Below, in pieces: positions 1-9,127 of a stretch of DNA of 64,000 bases. Every line of letters starts with the position of its first letter. Positions within the stretch are counted from its first letter, which is position 1. The position numbers and the translations under genes were made by a program. This stretch comes from an uncultured Muribaculaceae bacterium (GTDB lineage Bacteria > Bacteroidota > Bacteroidia > Bacteroidales > Muribaculaceae), in contig CAJUQP010000001.1 in NCBI GenBank assembly GCA_910588245.1, forward strand, positions 124,001 through 188,000, written 5' to 3'. The notes under the pieces are model-generated. The model made no database searches and was not told the DNA's origin. It saw only the letters and a program-made list of their open reading frames with translations.

Positions 1-1
1 G

Positions 2-370
2 GGTAAATATTATCTGGGCAATTTCAATTTCTCCCTCTACTATCGAGCCCCGATGGGGAAAAGCGAAGGATCAAAATTCGGCAAATGGGCAAACTATAGA
101 AGCAGCTATCAGCTCTCTGCCGGTTGGGGCGACTCCCACTGGACCATAAGAGCCTCTGCCATCAATCTTTTCAGATGGAATGGCTGGGAAGGGTGCAAGA
201 TTACTGAGACAAGCCGCTACTACGACAATATCGTTTGGAAAATAGATGCGGCAGATGGACATGCATGGTTCAATCTCGCAGTGACCTATACTTTCGGATT
301 CGGTAAGAAAATTGATCAGCGCAATGAGCTGCGCCAGCAAGGCAGTGCTTCGTCTGGAATTCTCAAATAA
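2..370 (+). CDS. Outer-membrane beta-barrel protein, C-terminal fragment
   Basis: The reading frame is open from the left edge, so only the last 122 residues are present. The fragment alternates aromatic and polar residues as membrane beta strands do (for example the LYYRAP, WTIRASAINLF and FNLAVTYTFGFGKK segments). It ends in a basic turn followed by a SASSGILK tail. That ending is common in Bacteroidetes outer-membrane barrel proteins of the OMP_b-brl_3 / TonB-dependent-receptor-like type. The usual N-terminal plug or carboxypeptidase-like domain would lie outside the window, so substrate and partner cannot be inferred. The gene stops about 55 bp before a GC-rich hairpin that probably ends its transcript. 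Confidence 0.7.
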   Translation, partial: GKYYLGNFNFSLYYRAPMGKSEGSKFGKWANYRSSYQLSAGWGDSHWTIRASAINLFRWNGWEGCKITETSRYYDNIVWKIDAADGHAWFNLAVTYTFGFGKKIDQRNELRQQGSASSGILK

Positions 371-424
371 TGCTGTCATCTCAGATTCTTAGATGATCAT
401 TGAAATACATACACTCTATAAGAT

Positions 425-460
425 CGGAGCTGCAGGCATGAAATATCATCTGCAGCTCCG
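425..460 (+). terminator. Hairpin after the barrel gene
   Basis: An 11-bp perfect stem (CGGAGCTGCAG paired with CTGCAGCTCCG) with a 14-nt loop lies 55 bp after the barrel gene stop. No clear T-run follows, so it may be a weak terminator or a 3'-end stabilising hairpin. Confidence 0.4.
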
Positions 461-503
461 GCCCGCGTTGTTAGAAAGCCGGGGCAACTTAAAAGGCTGA
501 AAA

Positions 504-535
504 TTTGCGGAGGCGGAGAATTTTTAATACCTTTG
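504..535 (+). promoter_or_regulatory. Promoter of tig (Bacteroidetes type)
   Basis: TTTG at 504-507 and TACCTTTG at 528-535 are separated by exactly 20 nt, matching the -33 TTTG / -7 TAnnTTTG consensus. The leader to the tig ATG is about 90 nt and holds a small CAGGC-TTT-GCCTG hairpin at 554-566. Confidence 0.75.
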
Positions 536-628
536 CATCCGGAATTGTGGCGCCAGGCTTTGCCTGAGGGCCGCTGAATAATTGTAGAATCTTAAGAAAC
601 AATTAAATAAATCCAGATAAAAGTCAAG

Positions 629-1993
629 ATGAACGTAAATTACGAAAAACTCGACAACGTCAACGGCGAACTTACCGTGACCCTCGAGGAGAAAGACTAC
701 GCTGACAAAGTGACAAGACAGCTCAAAGAGATCGGCAAGAAGCACGCCGAGCCCGGTTTCCGTCCGGGTCATGTGCCCGCCGGACTCATCGCCAAGAAAT
801 ATGGCACCGCCGTGAAATACGACGTGGTCAACAAAGAGGTGGCAGACGCTGTATTCAATTATATAAAGGAGAACAAGATTCAGGTGCTCGGACAGCCCGT
901 GCCCGAGAGCGACAATAATTTCGACATCAACAACAAAGACTTCACTTTCAAGTTCAAGGTCGGAGTCGCTCCCGAGTTCGACAACCATGTCAACAAGGAT
1001 CTTCACGTGCCCTACTACAACATAATCGTCCCCGACAGCATGGTCGAGGAGCAGATCACGGCTCTCCGCCGTCGTTTCGGCCGTCAGGAGCCCGGAGAGG
1101 AGATGGAGCCGGATGCAGTGGTGAAAGGCACCATCACTGAGCTTAACGAGGATGGCTCTGTGAAAGAGGGTGGAGTAGTCGTGGAGAACGGCATCATCGC
1201 CCCTGTCCACTTCAAGAACGAAGATCAGAAAAAACTCTTCGAAGGCAAGAAAGTAGGCGATGTGGTGAGATTCAATCCTGCAGCCACCTGTGATGCCAAT
1301 CCTACCGAGATGTCGTCGATGCTCAATATCGACAAGGCTGACGTTGATGCCCACAAGGGTGATTTCAACTTTGAGATAAAGGAGATCATCGTGCTCAAAC
1401 CCGCTGAGATGAACCAGGAGTTCTTCGACAATGCCGTCGGCAAAGACAAGGCCCACAATGAGGAGGAATTCCGTGCCGCCGTCAAGGAGCTTATCGCGAT
1501 GAACTTCTCCAACGACTCCAACTACCGCTTCACTATCGATGCCAAGGAGGCTGTGCAGAACGCTGTCGGACGCCTGGAACTTCCCGAGCAGATCCTCAAG
1601 GATTTCCTCATGCGTCAGAACGAGGCTATGAAAGCCGAAAACATCGATGAGGAATTCGACAAGCTCCGTCCCCAGCTCGAGTGGGATCTCATCCGCGACA
1701 ATGTGGCTGAGAAATTCGGCGTGAAAGTCAGCGACGAGGATGTGCTCGACGAGGCACGCGGAGTCGTGGCTCGCCAGCTCATGCAGTATGGCGCCGCAGG
1801 CTTGAACGAGCAGATCATAGAGCGCTATGCCCAGGAGGTAGTGAAAGAGGAAAAACAGCGTGAGATGCTTGCCCAGAATGCCCTCAACCGTAAGGTATTC
1901 GAAGTAATCAAGGAGAACGTAACCCTCGACGGCAAAGAGGTGAGCGTGGAAGACTTCCAGAAGCTCTTCATCTCCGCCGGCGAGCAGGCTTGA
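629..1993 (+). CDS. tig: Trigger factor, ribosome-bound chaperone
   Basis: Trigger factor binds at the ribosome exit tunnel (protein L23) and shields nascent chains in the cytoplasm. The 454-residue length fits the family. The N-terminal ribosome-binding domain carries the signature loop GFRPGHVP at residues 43-50. The middle FKBP-like region is degenerate, as in many Bacteroidetes members, so prolyl-isomerase activity is uncertain. The C-terminal half is long, charged and helical, matching the substrate-cradling arms. The gene is followed by a terminator hairpin and then by clpP and clpX, the order widely conserved in bacteria (tig-clpP-clpX), which supports the assignment. The start at 629 lies behind a well-formed promoter; an AAGTCAAG stretch just upstream is only a weak ribosome-binding site. 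Confidence 0.95.
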   Translation: MNVNYEKLDNVNGELTVTLEEKDYADKVTRQLKEIGKKHAEPGFRPGHVPAGLIAKKYGTAVKYDVVNKEVADAVFNYIKENKIQVLGQPVPESDNNFDINNKDFTFKFKVGVAPEFDNHVNKDLHVPYYNIIVPDSMVEEQITALRRRFGRQEPGEEMEPDAVVKGTITELNEDGSVKEGGVVVENGIIAPVHFKNEDQKKLFEGKKVGDVVRFNPAATCDANPTEMSSMLNIDKADVDAHKGDFNFEIKEIIVLKPAEMNQEFFDNAVGKDKAHNEEEFRAAVKELIAMNFSNDSNYRFTIDAKEAVQNAVGRLELPEQILKDFLMRQNEAMKAENIDEEFDKLRPQLEWDLIRDNVAEKFGVKVSDEDVLDEARGVVARQLMQYGAAGLNEQIIERYAQEVVKEEKQREMLAQNALNRKVFEVIKENVTLDGKEVSVEDFQKLFISAGEQA

Positions 1994-2021
1994 GACACTC
2001 CACGACGATAGAAACGCACGA

Positions 2022-2067
2022 CCCGGGCCGAGTGAACGACTCACGCGGACCGGGCCGTATGTTTTTT
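2022..2067 (+). terminator. Terminator after tig
   Basis: CCCGGGCCGAGTG pairs with CACGCGGACCGGG (two mismatches), forming a long GC-rich stem that ends at 2054. A T6 run follows at 2062-2067. It should separate most tig transcription from clpP. Confidence 0.6.
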
Positions 2068-2156
2068 GGCACGGATTTTGCATGTCAATTCTGTCAGGCA
2101 TAATCCCGAAAAATAATGACCGCCTTCGATGCGGTCTGTCAAATCACATTCAACAT

Positions 2157-2876
2157 ATGCAAAACGACTTCAGAAAATTCGCCGTCGGACATCTCGGCAT
2201 GAGTTCGAACACTCTCGACGGTTATGAGAAATATCTTGACCGACAGGCCGCGGGGCTCACATCGCAGCTTCCCTCAGCCGACTATATGAACCCCTATATC
2301 CTGGAGGAGCGCCAGCTCAACGTCACCCAGATGGACGTCTTCTCACGCCTTATGATGGATCGTATCATCTTCCTGGGCACACAGGTGACCGACACGAGCG
2401 CGAATATCATCCAGGCTCAGCTCCTCTATCTCGATTCTATCGATCCAGAGAAAGATATCTCCATTTATATCAATTCCCCTGGCGGATCAGTCTATGCCGG
2501 CCTCGGCATCTACGACACGATGCAGTATATCTCCAGCGATGTTTCCACCATCTGCACCGGCATGGCCGCATCTATGGCCGCCGTGCTTCTTGTTGCCGGC
2601 CAGCACGGCAAGCGCTTCGCGCTCCCTCATTCGCGGGTGATGATTCATCAGCCGATGGGGGGCATCCAGGGGCAGGCCTCCGATATCGAGATCACCGCGA
2701 GAGAGATACTCAAACTCAAGGAGGAGCTCTACCGCATCATCTCCGAGCATTCCGGACAGCCCTTCTCCAAAGTGGAGGCGGATTCCGACCGCGACTACTG
2801 GATGATCGCGTCAGAGGCCAAGGAATATGGCATGATCGACAAAGTGCTTGTCAACCCCAAGAAAGAAGAGAAATAA
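2157..2876 (+). CDS. clpP: ATP-dependent Clp protease proteolytic subunit
   Basis: ClpP forms the tetradecameric serine-protease barrel that degrades substrates unfolded by ClpX or ClpC in the cytoplasm. With the start at 2157 (239 residues), the N-terminus reads MQNDFRKFAVGHLGM, as in other Bacteroidales. An upstream in-frame ATG at 2082 would add 25 unconserved residues, so I prefer 2157. The catalytic Ser sits in GMAASMA (about residue 139), the His in MIHQPMGG (about 164), and the Asp in the ADSDRDYW region (about 209). The oxyanion-loop motif NSPGGSVYAG is intact. A 6-bp hairpin (GACCGC/GCGGTC, 2118-2136) lies in the leader. clpX follows after 13 bp, so the two are surely co-transcribed. 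Confidence 0.95.
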   Translation: MQNDFRKFAVGHLGMSSNTLDGYEKYLDRQAAGLTSQLPSADYMNPYILEERQLNVTQMDVFSRLMMDRIIFLGTQVTDTSANIIQAQLLYLDSIDPEKDISIYINSPGGSVYAGLGIYDTMQYISSDVSTICTGMAASMAAVLLVAGQHGKRFALPHSRVMIHQPMGGIQGQASDIEITAREILKLKEELYRIISEHSGQPFSKVEADSDRDYWMIASEAKEYGMIDKVLVNPKKEEK

Positions 2877-2889
2877 CTACACATAAAAG

Positions 2890-4146
2890 ATGGCTACTAA
2901 GAAACCGGGCTTGATGTGCTCGATGTGCGGCACCGTCGACTCAGCCGCCAATCCCGTGGTGACCGTGCTCGACGGCTTGAATCTCTGCACCGACTGCATC
3001 AAATTTATTGATGACACTCGCGACCGTCAGCTCGCGTCTCGTGGGAAAGCGACGAAAAAGAAGGCGAATGAGGAGGTGTCTTCAGTCCCGACTCCGCGTG
3101 AGATAAAGGAATTCCTCGATCAATATATCATTGGTCAGGAGGAAGCAAAAAAATATCTCTCCGTGGCGGTCTACAACCACTACAAGAGAATCAACCAGTC
3201 TGCCTCTGATGACGATGTCGATATTGAGAAATCAAACATCATACTTGTCGGGCCGACAGGCACCGGGAAAACCCTGCTGGCAAAAACAATCGCGAGGCTT
3301 CTCAATGTGCCGTTTGCCATTGTCGATGCAACTGTCCTGACTGAGGCCGGATACGTCGGTGAAGATATCGAATCCCTTCTCACGCGTCTGCTCCAGAATT
3401 GCGACTACGATGTTGAGAAAGCTGAGAAGGGTATTGTATTCATCGATGAAATCGACAAGATCGCCCGCAAAAGCGACAATCCCTCCATTACCCGTGATGT
3501 CAGTGGCGAAGGCGTGCAGCAGGGATTGCTGAAGCTTCTCGAGGGATCGACCGTGCTCGTGCCACCCAACGGCGGCAGAAAGCATCCCGAACAGAAGATG
3601 ATAGCTGTCGACACTAAAAACATCCTCTTCATTTGCGGAGGAGCCTTCGACGGCATTGAACGCAAGATCGCCTCGAGGCTGAATACCCATGTGGTAGGAT
3701 ACGGCCACGATGAATCGGCACGCAAAAAGCAGCGTGAGAATCTCATGCGCTACGTCATGCCGCAGGATCTCAAATCGTTCGGTTTGATTCCGGAGATTAT
3801 CGGACGTCTGCCGATCTTGACAAGTCTCGAGCCTCTTGACAAGAAAGCGCTCCGCAAGATCCTGACGGAGCCGAAAAACGCTATCGTAAGGCAATATAAG
3901 AAACTTTTCCTGCTTGACGGTGTCGAACTTGAATTTACTGATGATGCCCTTGACCTTATCGTCGACAAGGCTGTCGAATATAAGCTTGGAGCCCGGGGCT
4001 TACGTTCGATTGTGGAGACAATCATGGTTGACGCCATGTATGAGGTGCCGTCAGATCCGGTGAAGAAATTCACTGTCGACGCGCAATACGTGCAGAAACA
4101 GCTTGAGAAGGCCCACTTCGAGAAAACAACGATCTCTGACAACTGA
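2890..4146 (+). CDS. clpX: ATP-dependent Clp protease ATP-binding subunit ClpX
   Basis: ClpX is the hexameric AAA+ unfoldase that feeds ClpP. The N-terminal zinc-binding domain is complete: C10-x2-C13 and C33-x2-C36. The AAA+ module has Walker A GPTGTGKT at about 120-127 and Walker B IVFIDEIDK. The tripeptide needed for docking to ClpP lies in the GFG-type loop family, but here I read VVGYGHD in that region, so the loop is altered in wording though placed correctly. The C-terminal small domain (ARGLRSIVE sensor-2) is present. At 418 residues the length is normal. It lies 13 bp behind clpP and ends in a strong hairpin terminator. Confidence 0.95.
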   Translation: MATKKPGLMCSMCGTVDSAANPVVTVLDGLNLCTDCIKFIDDTRDRQLASRGKATKKKANEEVSSVPTPREIKEFLDQYIIGQEEAKKYLSVAVYNHYKRINQSASDDDVDIEKSNIILVGPTGTGKTLLAKTIARLLNVPFAIVDATVLTEAGYVGEDIESLLTRLLQNCDYDVEKAEKGIVFIDEIDKIARKSDNPSITRDVSGEGVQQGLLKLLEGSTVLVPPNGGRKHPEQKMIAVDTKNILFICGGAFDGIERKIASRLNTHVVGYGHDESARKKQRENLMRYVMPQDLKSFGLIPEIIGRLPILTSLEPLDKKALRKILTEPKNAIVRQYKKLFLLDGVELEFTDDALDLIVDKAVEYKLGARGLRSIVETIMVDAMYEVPSDPVKKFTVDAQYVQKQLEKAHFEKTTISDN

Positions 4147-4171
4147 CACCTTGGCGCTCCGGCGTCGCGAC

Positions 4172-4218
4172 ACATATAAAAGACTTCCGTCTCCACACGA
4201 CGGAAGTCTTTTTTATAT
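4172..4218 (+). terminator. Terminator after clpX
   Basis: AAAGACTTCCGTC pairs perfectly with GACGGAAGTCTTT around a 7-nt loop, followed by a TTTTTTAT run. The A-rich left flank would also give a T-run on the minus strand. Confidence 0.85.
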
Positions 4219-4248
4219 GCCCTGACAGAAAAATTTCGGCGATGATAA

Positions 4249-4278
4249 TTGAAATGTGGTGAAAATTTTTTAACTTTG
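4249..4278 (+). promoter_or_regulatory. Promoter of recQ
   Basis: TAACTTTG at 4271-4278 matches the -7 consensus. TTG at 4249-4251 lies 19 nt upstream as a reduced -33 element. The leader to the recQ ATG is about 70 nt. Confidence 0.65.
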
Positions 4279-4353
4279 TAATAAAGTCTACCCAAGCGGG
4301 CGACCCCCGGACATAATGTCCGGACAATATGAATCTTCGAACCTCACACCACC

Positions 4354-6534
4354 ATGGCAGACATCAAAGCGATTCACGAAGCCTTGAAATACAATTTCGG
4401 CTTCGACCAGTTCAAAGGCAACCAGCTCGAAATCATCAGCAGTCTTCTCGACGGCGATGATGTCTTCGTGCTTATGCCCACGGGCGGCGGGAAATCTCTG
4501 TGCTATCAGCTCCCGGCCCTCATGTCGGAGGGTACGGCGATTGTCATTTCTCCTCTCATCGCCCTGATGAAAAACCAGGTCGACGCCATGCGCAACTATG
4601 GCGAAGACGACGGAGTGGCGCACTTCCTCAACTCCTCGCTCAACAAGGCTATGGCCGACCAAGTCAAATCTGATGTGCTTTCCGGGCGCACCAAACTCCT
4701 TTATGTGGCGCCTGAATCCTTCACTAAAGAGGAGAACATGGCTTTCATGCGCAATGTCAGGATTTCCTTCTATGCTGTCGATGAGGCCCATTGCATATCT
4801 GAATGGGGCCACGATTTCCGTCCGGAATACCGGCGCATAAGATCAATAATAAACGAGGTCGGCACAAGGCCCCTGATTGCCCTGACTGCCACGGCCACCC
4901 CGAAAGTGCAGCACGACATTCAGAAAAATCTTGGAATGCTCGATGCAAAAGTGTTCAAATCGAGCTTCAACCGTCAGAACCTCTATTATGAGGTACGCCC
5001 GAAGACAAAGGATGTCGATCGTGAGATAATCCGTTTCATTAAGAATAATCCCGGGAAATCAGGAATAATATACTGCCTGAGCCGCAAGAAAGTGGAGGAG
5101 CTCGCCGAGACGCTTAAGCTCAACGACATAAAAGCGCTGCCATATCATGCCGGAATGGATTCCGTGACCCGTTCCGACAACCAGGATGCGTTCCTCCAGG
5201 AGAAGACCGACGTAATAGTGGCCACCATAGCTTTCGGAATGGGTATTGACAAGCCCGATGTCAGATACGTGATACATTACGATATTCCAAAGAGCCTTGA
5301 GGGATACTATCAGGAGACCGGGCGTGCCGGGCGTGATGGGGGAGAGGGAAGATGCATAACATTCTACACCAACAAAGACCTACAGAAACTCGACAAGCTG
5401 ATGCAGAGCAAGACGGCTGCCGAGCAGGAGATCGGACGCCATCTGCTTGCCGAAACGGCAAGCTATGCCGAATCGTCAGTATGCCGGAGAAAAATACTAC
5501 TACATTATTTCGGAGAGCAATACGACGCTGAGAATTGCGGCAATTGCGACAATTGTTTAAATCCTAAGACACAAGTGGAAGCAACAGAAGAACTTTGCGC
5601 TGTCATTGAGACAGCTATCGCACTGAAGGAAAAATTTAATCCTGACTATCTGGTGAACGTTCTTATCGGTAGGGCCACCGACGAGGTCCGCTCCTACCAT
5701 CACGACAGCATCGAGGAATTCGGATGTCTGTCGGGAGCTGATGAAAAAATGATAGCGTCCGTAATAAGGCAGGCTGCCATTGCCGGCTATCTTGAGAAAG
5801 ATGTCGAAAACTACGGAATCGTCAGGGTCACCGCAAAAGGGAAGAAATTCTTGAAGAAGCCAACATCTTTCAAGATTGTGGAAGACAACGATTTCACCGA
5901 CACCGAGATAGAACCTCAGATCAAGGGGGGCGCCGCATGCGCCGCCGATCCTATGCTCTACAATATGCTCAAGGATCTCAGGAAGAAGATGGCCAAGAAA
6001 CTTCAGCTCCCTCCCTATGTGCTTTTCCAGGAACCGAGCCTCGAGGCAATGGCCACCACATATCCCATCACTATCGACGAACTCGCCAATATTCCCGGAG
6101 TGGGGGCCGGAAAAGCGAAACGTTACGGCGACGAGTTTGTGAAATTGATCAAGAGACACGTCGATGAGAACGAGATCGAGCGCCCGGAAGATATACGCGT
6201 GCGGTCAATGGCCAACAAGAGCAAGCTGAAGATATCTATCATTCACAGCATCGATAGGAAAATTGACCTTGAGGAGCTCGCTGAAAGCAACGGTCTTGAG
6301 TTCACCGAACTGATCGACGAGATTGAACAGATCGTGGAGGCCGGAACAAAAATAAACATCGACTATTTCCTCAATGAAATAATGGACGAGGACCACGAAC
6401 TCGACATTATGGATTTCTTCCGCGAAAGCCAGGAAGACGATCTTGAGGCGGCCATCCAGGAACTCGGCGACGAGTTCACCGAAGAGGAGATAAGGCTTGT
6501 GAGGGTGAAATTCCTCTCCGAGATGGGCAACTGA
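4354..6534 (+). CDS. recQ: ATP-dependent DNA helicase RecQ
   Basis: RecQ is a 3'-5' DNA helicase acting in recombination and replication-fork repair. Walker A is MPTGGGKSLC at about 41-50. The Walker B DEAH box sits in DEAHCISEWGHDFRPEY near residue 143, and the aromatic-rich loop that couples ATP hydrolysis to unwinding follows it. The helicase C domain carries YYQETGRAGRDG. The RecQ zinc site is complete (Cys near 376, 394, 397 and 400), followed by the winged-helix RQC domain. An HRDC-like segment (LPPYVLFQEPSLEAMATTYP, then IPGVGAGKAKRYG) comes next. An acidic tail of roughly 100 residues extends beyond HRDC, giving 726 residues against about 600 in E. coli. It appears monocistronic, with its own promoter. 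Confidence 0.95.
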   Translation: MADIKAIHEALKYNFGFDQFKGNQLEIISSLLDGDDVFVLMPTGGGKSLCYQLPALMSEGTAIVISPLIALMKNQVDAMRNYGEDDGVAHFLNSSLNKAMADQVKSDVLSGRTKLLYVAPESFTKEENMAFMRNVRISFYAVDEAHCISEWGHDFRPEYRRIRSIINEVGTRPLIALTATATPKVQHDIQKNLGMLDAKVFKSSFNRQNLYYEVRPKTKDVDREIIRFIKNNPGKSGIIYCLSRKKVEELAETLKLNDIKALPYHAGMDSVTRSDNQDAFLQEKTDVIVATIAFGMGIDKPDVRYVIHYDIPKSLEGYYQETGRAGRDGGEGRCITFYTNKDLQKLDKLMQSKTAAEQEIGRHLLAETASYAESSVCRRKILLHYFGEQYDAENCGNCDNCLNPKTQVEATEELCAVIETAIALKEKFNPDYLVNVLIGRATDEVRSYHHDSIEEFGCLSGADEKMIASVIRQAAIAGYLEKDVENYGIVRVTAKGKKFLKKPTSFKIVEDNDFTDTEIEPQIKGGAACAADPMLYNMLKDLRKKMAKKLQLPPYVLFQEPSLEAMATTYPITIDELANIPGVGAGKAKRYGDEFVKLIKRHVDENEIERPEDIRVRSMANKSKLKISIIHSIDRKIDLEELAESNGLEFTELIDEIEQIVEAGTKINIDYFLNEIMDEDHELDIMDFFRESQEDDLEAAIQELGDEFTEEEIRLVRVKFLSEMGN

Positions 6535-6695
6535 CATGAAGCGGGCGCACATACGGCTTTTGGCATGATTTTGCCGCCGTGGCGCCCTATTCATATATTC
6601 TCTTATACTTTTATGGCCCCACACACGTTTAACTAAAGAAGTCGTGCTTAACCGCTTCGAAGATATATGCAATCTCCAATCCCAGCATCGCGTCT

Positions 6696-8123
6696 ATGAC
6701 CAGGAGCGCTTTTCTTTCAGTCTTTGTCTTGTCGCTGTCTGCCTTTCAGGGCATGGCGGCCGATGATCCTGTGGTCATGACAATAGGTCCCGAAAAAGTG
6801 AGGCGCTCTATGTTTGAGTATTATTACCGGAAGAACGCCGACACAATGGAGGTTCATATGTCGCCGTCAGAATACCTTCCCCTCTTCGAGGTGTTCCGTA
6901 TGAAGGTGGCCGATGCAATGGCTGCTGGTCTTGACACCACGGCTTCCTTTCTCAACGAAATGCGCGGCTTCCGCGAGGAACTTGCCCGTCCCTGTCTTGT
7001 GGATTCCGTTTATCTTGAGTCTTTTGTGACTGAGCAGGCTGAACGGAGTCTGACAGATGTGGAGGCAAGCCATATCATGCTTTTCAGGAAGCAGGATCCG
7101 GAAGCGGACATCCACGCCCGTAACCGCATCGACAGCATCATCGGCCTTATAAGACATGGAGAAGACTTCTCTACTCTCGCTTCCCATTATTCGGAAGATA
7201 AGTCTTCTGCGCCTAAAGGTGGAAGTCTGGGATATATATCCGCCGGAAGATACCCTTATTCATTTGAGTCAGCGGTCTATTCTCTTCCTGACGGGTGTGT
7301 TTCGGAAATGATCTGCACCCCGGCCGGTTATCATGTGGTGAAAGCCGGGGAAAGACGTCAGTCTGCCGGCCGTATAAAGGCCTCGCATATCCTGAAATTT
7401 GTCGCGCCCGGTGCGTCCCCCGAAAAAGAGAAGGAAGCCAGGAAGGAAATCGACAGCATATACAATCTCCTGAAAGCTGACATGTCAGCTTTCCCTGATT
7501 TCGCCCGCAGATGCTCTGACGATGTAGGTTCGGCTCCCCTTGGAGGCGACCTTTCATGGTTCGGCCGCGGAGACATGGTGCCGGAGTTTGAGAAAGCGGC
7601 ATTCTCCCTTTCTGACGGAGAGATGTCGCAGCCTGTGAAAAGCGCTTTCGGATGGCATATCATCCTTCGCACGGGATCACGCCCCGCTCCGGGAGTCAAT
7701 GAACTGCGGGAGGAGGTCTTACATCGTGTTCAGGATCCTCGCGATCCCCGCCACAGACTCGTGATGCTTCACGAGATTGAGCGTCTTGCGGCAAAACATT
7801 CCCTTGGGATTGACAGTATCGCCTTCGCCCGAATGAGGGATGAGGCACGGAGAGGGGAGATATCCCCGTACACTGCCGGCGACTCTGTCCTGCGCCATCT
7901 CAGGGATATTGAGATGGACTGGTTGTATGATAACGTCGCAGGCTACAGGAATCTTCTTGATGAGTACCGCGATGGGACCCTGCTCTATGAGATAAGCGTA
8001 TCAAGGATCTGGAACCGCGATTCAGGAAAGGATGATGGCAAGCTCGAAAAAGAATGGATAAGGGATATGAAGGAGAGATATAAAGTGATTGTCTACGAAA
8101 AGGAATTCGCAAAAATAAAGTGA
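6696..8123 (+). CDS. Periplasmic peptidyl-prolyl isomerase, two parvulin domains
   Basis: The protein starts with a signal peptide (MTRSAFLSVFVLSLSAFQGMA, cleavage near residue 22), so it is exported. Two PpiC/parvulin rotamase domains follow. The first spans about 115-230, with ASHIMLF at its start and a GGSLGYISAGRYPYSFESA core, and ends in GYHVVKAGERR. The second spans about 232-335, with ASHILKF and GGDLSWFGRGDMVPEFEKAAFSL, and ends in GWHIILRTGSRP. A helical C-terminal region completes 475 residues. Parvulins of this kind help fold outer-membrane proteins in the periplasm. It is the first gene of a tightly overlapping set with a lipoprotein, a SurA-like protein, an OstA-like protein and mutL, which supports a role in envelope assembly. 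Confidence 0.88.
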   Translation: MTRSAFLSVFVLSLSAFQGMAADDPVVMTIGPEKVRRSMFEYYYRKNADTMEVHMSPSEYLPLFEVFRMKVADAMAAGLDTTASFLNEMRGFREELARPCLVDSVYLESFVTEQAERSLTDVEASHIMLFRKQDPEADIHARNRIDSIIGLIRHGEDFSTLASHYSEDKSSAPKGGSLGYISAGRYPYSFESAVYSLPDGCVSEMICTPAGYHVVKAGERRQSAGRIKASHILKFVAPGASPEKEKEARKEIDSIYNLLKADMSAFPDFARRCSDDVGSAPLGGDLSWFGRGDMVPEFEKAAFSLSDGEMSQPVKSAFGWHIILRTGSRPAPGVNELREEVLHRVQDPRDPRHRLVMLHEIERLAAKHSLGIDSIAFARMRDEARRGEISPYTAGDSVLRHLRDIEMDWLYDNVAGYRNLLDEYRDGTLLYEISVSRIWNRDSGKDDGKLEKEWIRDMKERYKVIVYEKEFAKIK

Positions 8124-9127
8124 GACATCCGTTTAATCATCAAGCGCCGTCAACCCCGGTTAAAAATCGGGCAGCGAGGTCGGTTAACGTCCGCGGGATA
8201 GGCCGTTCCCTCAGCCGTGGAATGGCTGTGCTCTTTGTGGCGGCGTCTGTCTCGGCATGCTCTCATCCCGTGCCTGCGGTTACAGGATCTGATGTGTTGC
8301 TGTGCATGGGAGATTCCGCGCTAACCGTGGATGACGTGGTGCGTCGCATACCTGTGGGTATCTCTCCCTCCGACAGTGTGGCCCTTTTCCACAGCATCAC
8401 CGACAACTGGGTGGCAGGCATGGTACTTGCCGACATGGCCGCCAGCAAGCTTCCGGAGATTGAGGATATCGAACGGAAGGTCGAGGCCTACCGCAATCGT
8501 CTTATCGTGGCGGAATACATGAAGCGGATGAGAGACAGTCGCCAGTTTAAGGTAAGTCCGGATTCCGTCCGCTCCTTCTACGACAGCCACAGGGCCGAGA
8601 TGATTGCCGAAACTCCGCTCGTAAAAGGCATTTATCTGAAGATACCCACATCGTCGATCGGTATCGACGATGTAAGGGAGAGCGTTTTCAGCGCGACAGA
8701 GGCAGGCATTGACCGTCTGGAAAAAAACTGGATCGGCGAAGCGATCCAGTATGACTATTTCATCGATGAATGGGTCGACTGGTCGCTTATCGCCGACCAG
8801 ATACCTTACCGGTTTTACGATCCTGATGCGTTTCTGGCCTCCACGCGCAATTTCGAGACATCGGCCGACGGACAGACGTATCTCCTGCATGTCAGCGACT
8901 ATCTCCCGGCCGGCAGCGAACTTCCTTTCGAGTTTGCATCAAAAAGGATATCGGCCATACTCGAGCAGGCTAAGATAGCAGACTATGAGCAGGCACTTGT
9001 GAGATCACTCATAAAGAAAGCAATCAACGAGAACCGCCTTCAGGCAGTGGGCTACGACCCGCTGACTCACAGAAGGACGGCTCCCGACAGAAATAAAGAG
9101 AATAAGAATCTGAAAGATGAAAAATAG
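8120..9127 (+). CDS. Lipoprotein in the parvulin operon, function unknown
   Basis: The apparent start is a GTG at 8120 that overlaps the previous stop by 4 bp (GTGA), which suggests translational coupling. An ATG at 8222 would give a shorter protein with a more ordinary signal peptide (MAVLFVAASVSAC). Either way a lipobox (ASVSAC) predicts lipid anchoring. The body resembles the helical N-terminal SurA-type region (the DSALTVDDVVRRIP and RLIVAEYMKRMRD segments), but I see no parvulin GG...F...A core. It may therefore be a chaperone-like relative that has lost the isomerase domain. Its position between two parvulin genes argues for a shared task in outer-membrane protein folding. The function is not established. 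Confidence 0.6.
   Translation: MRHPFNHQAPSTPVKNRAARSVNVRGIGRSLSRGMAVLFVAASVSACSHPVPAVTGSDVLLCMGDSALTVDDVVRRIPVGISPSDSVALFHSITDNWVAGMVLADMAASKLPEIEDIERKVEAYRNRLIVAEYMKRMRDSRQFKVSPDSVRSFYDSHRAEMIAETPLVKGIYLKIPTSSIGIDDVRESVFSATEAGIDRLEKNWIGEAIQYDYFIDEWVDWSLIADQIPYRFYDPDAFLASTRNFETSADGQTYLLHVSDYLPAGSELPFEFASKRISAILEQAKIADYEQALVRSLIKKAINENRLQAVGYDPLTHRRTAPDRNKENKNLKDEK

Noticed and set aside
524..2101. A 525-codon minus-strand open frame across tig
   Set aside because: It is fully antisense to a clear trigger factor gene; the translation is Leu/His-rich low-complexity text with no domain, a usual by-product of codon bias.
6537..6600. GGGCGC/GCGCCC pairing after recQ as a terminator
   Set aside because: The inner part pairs poorly and no T-run follows directly.
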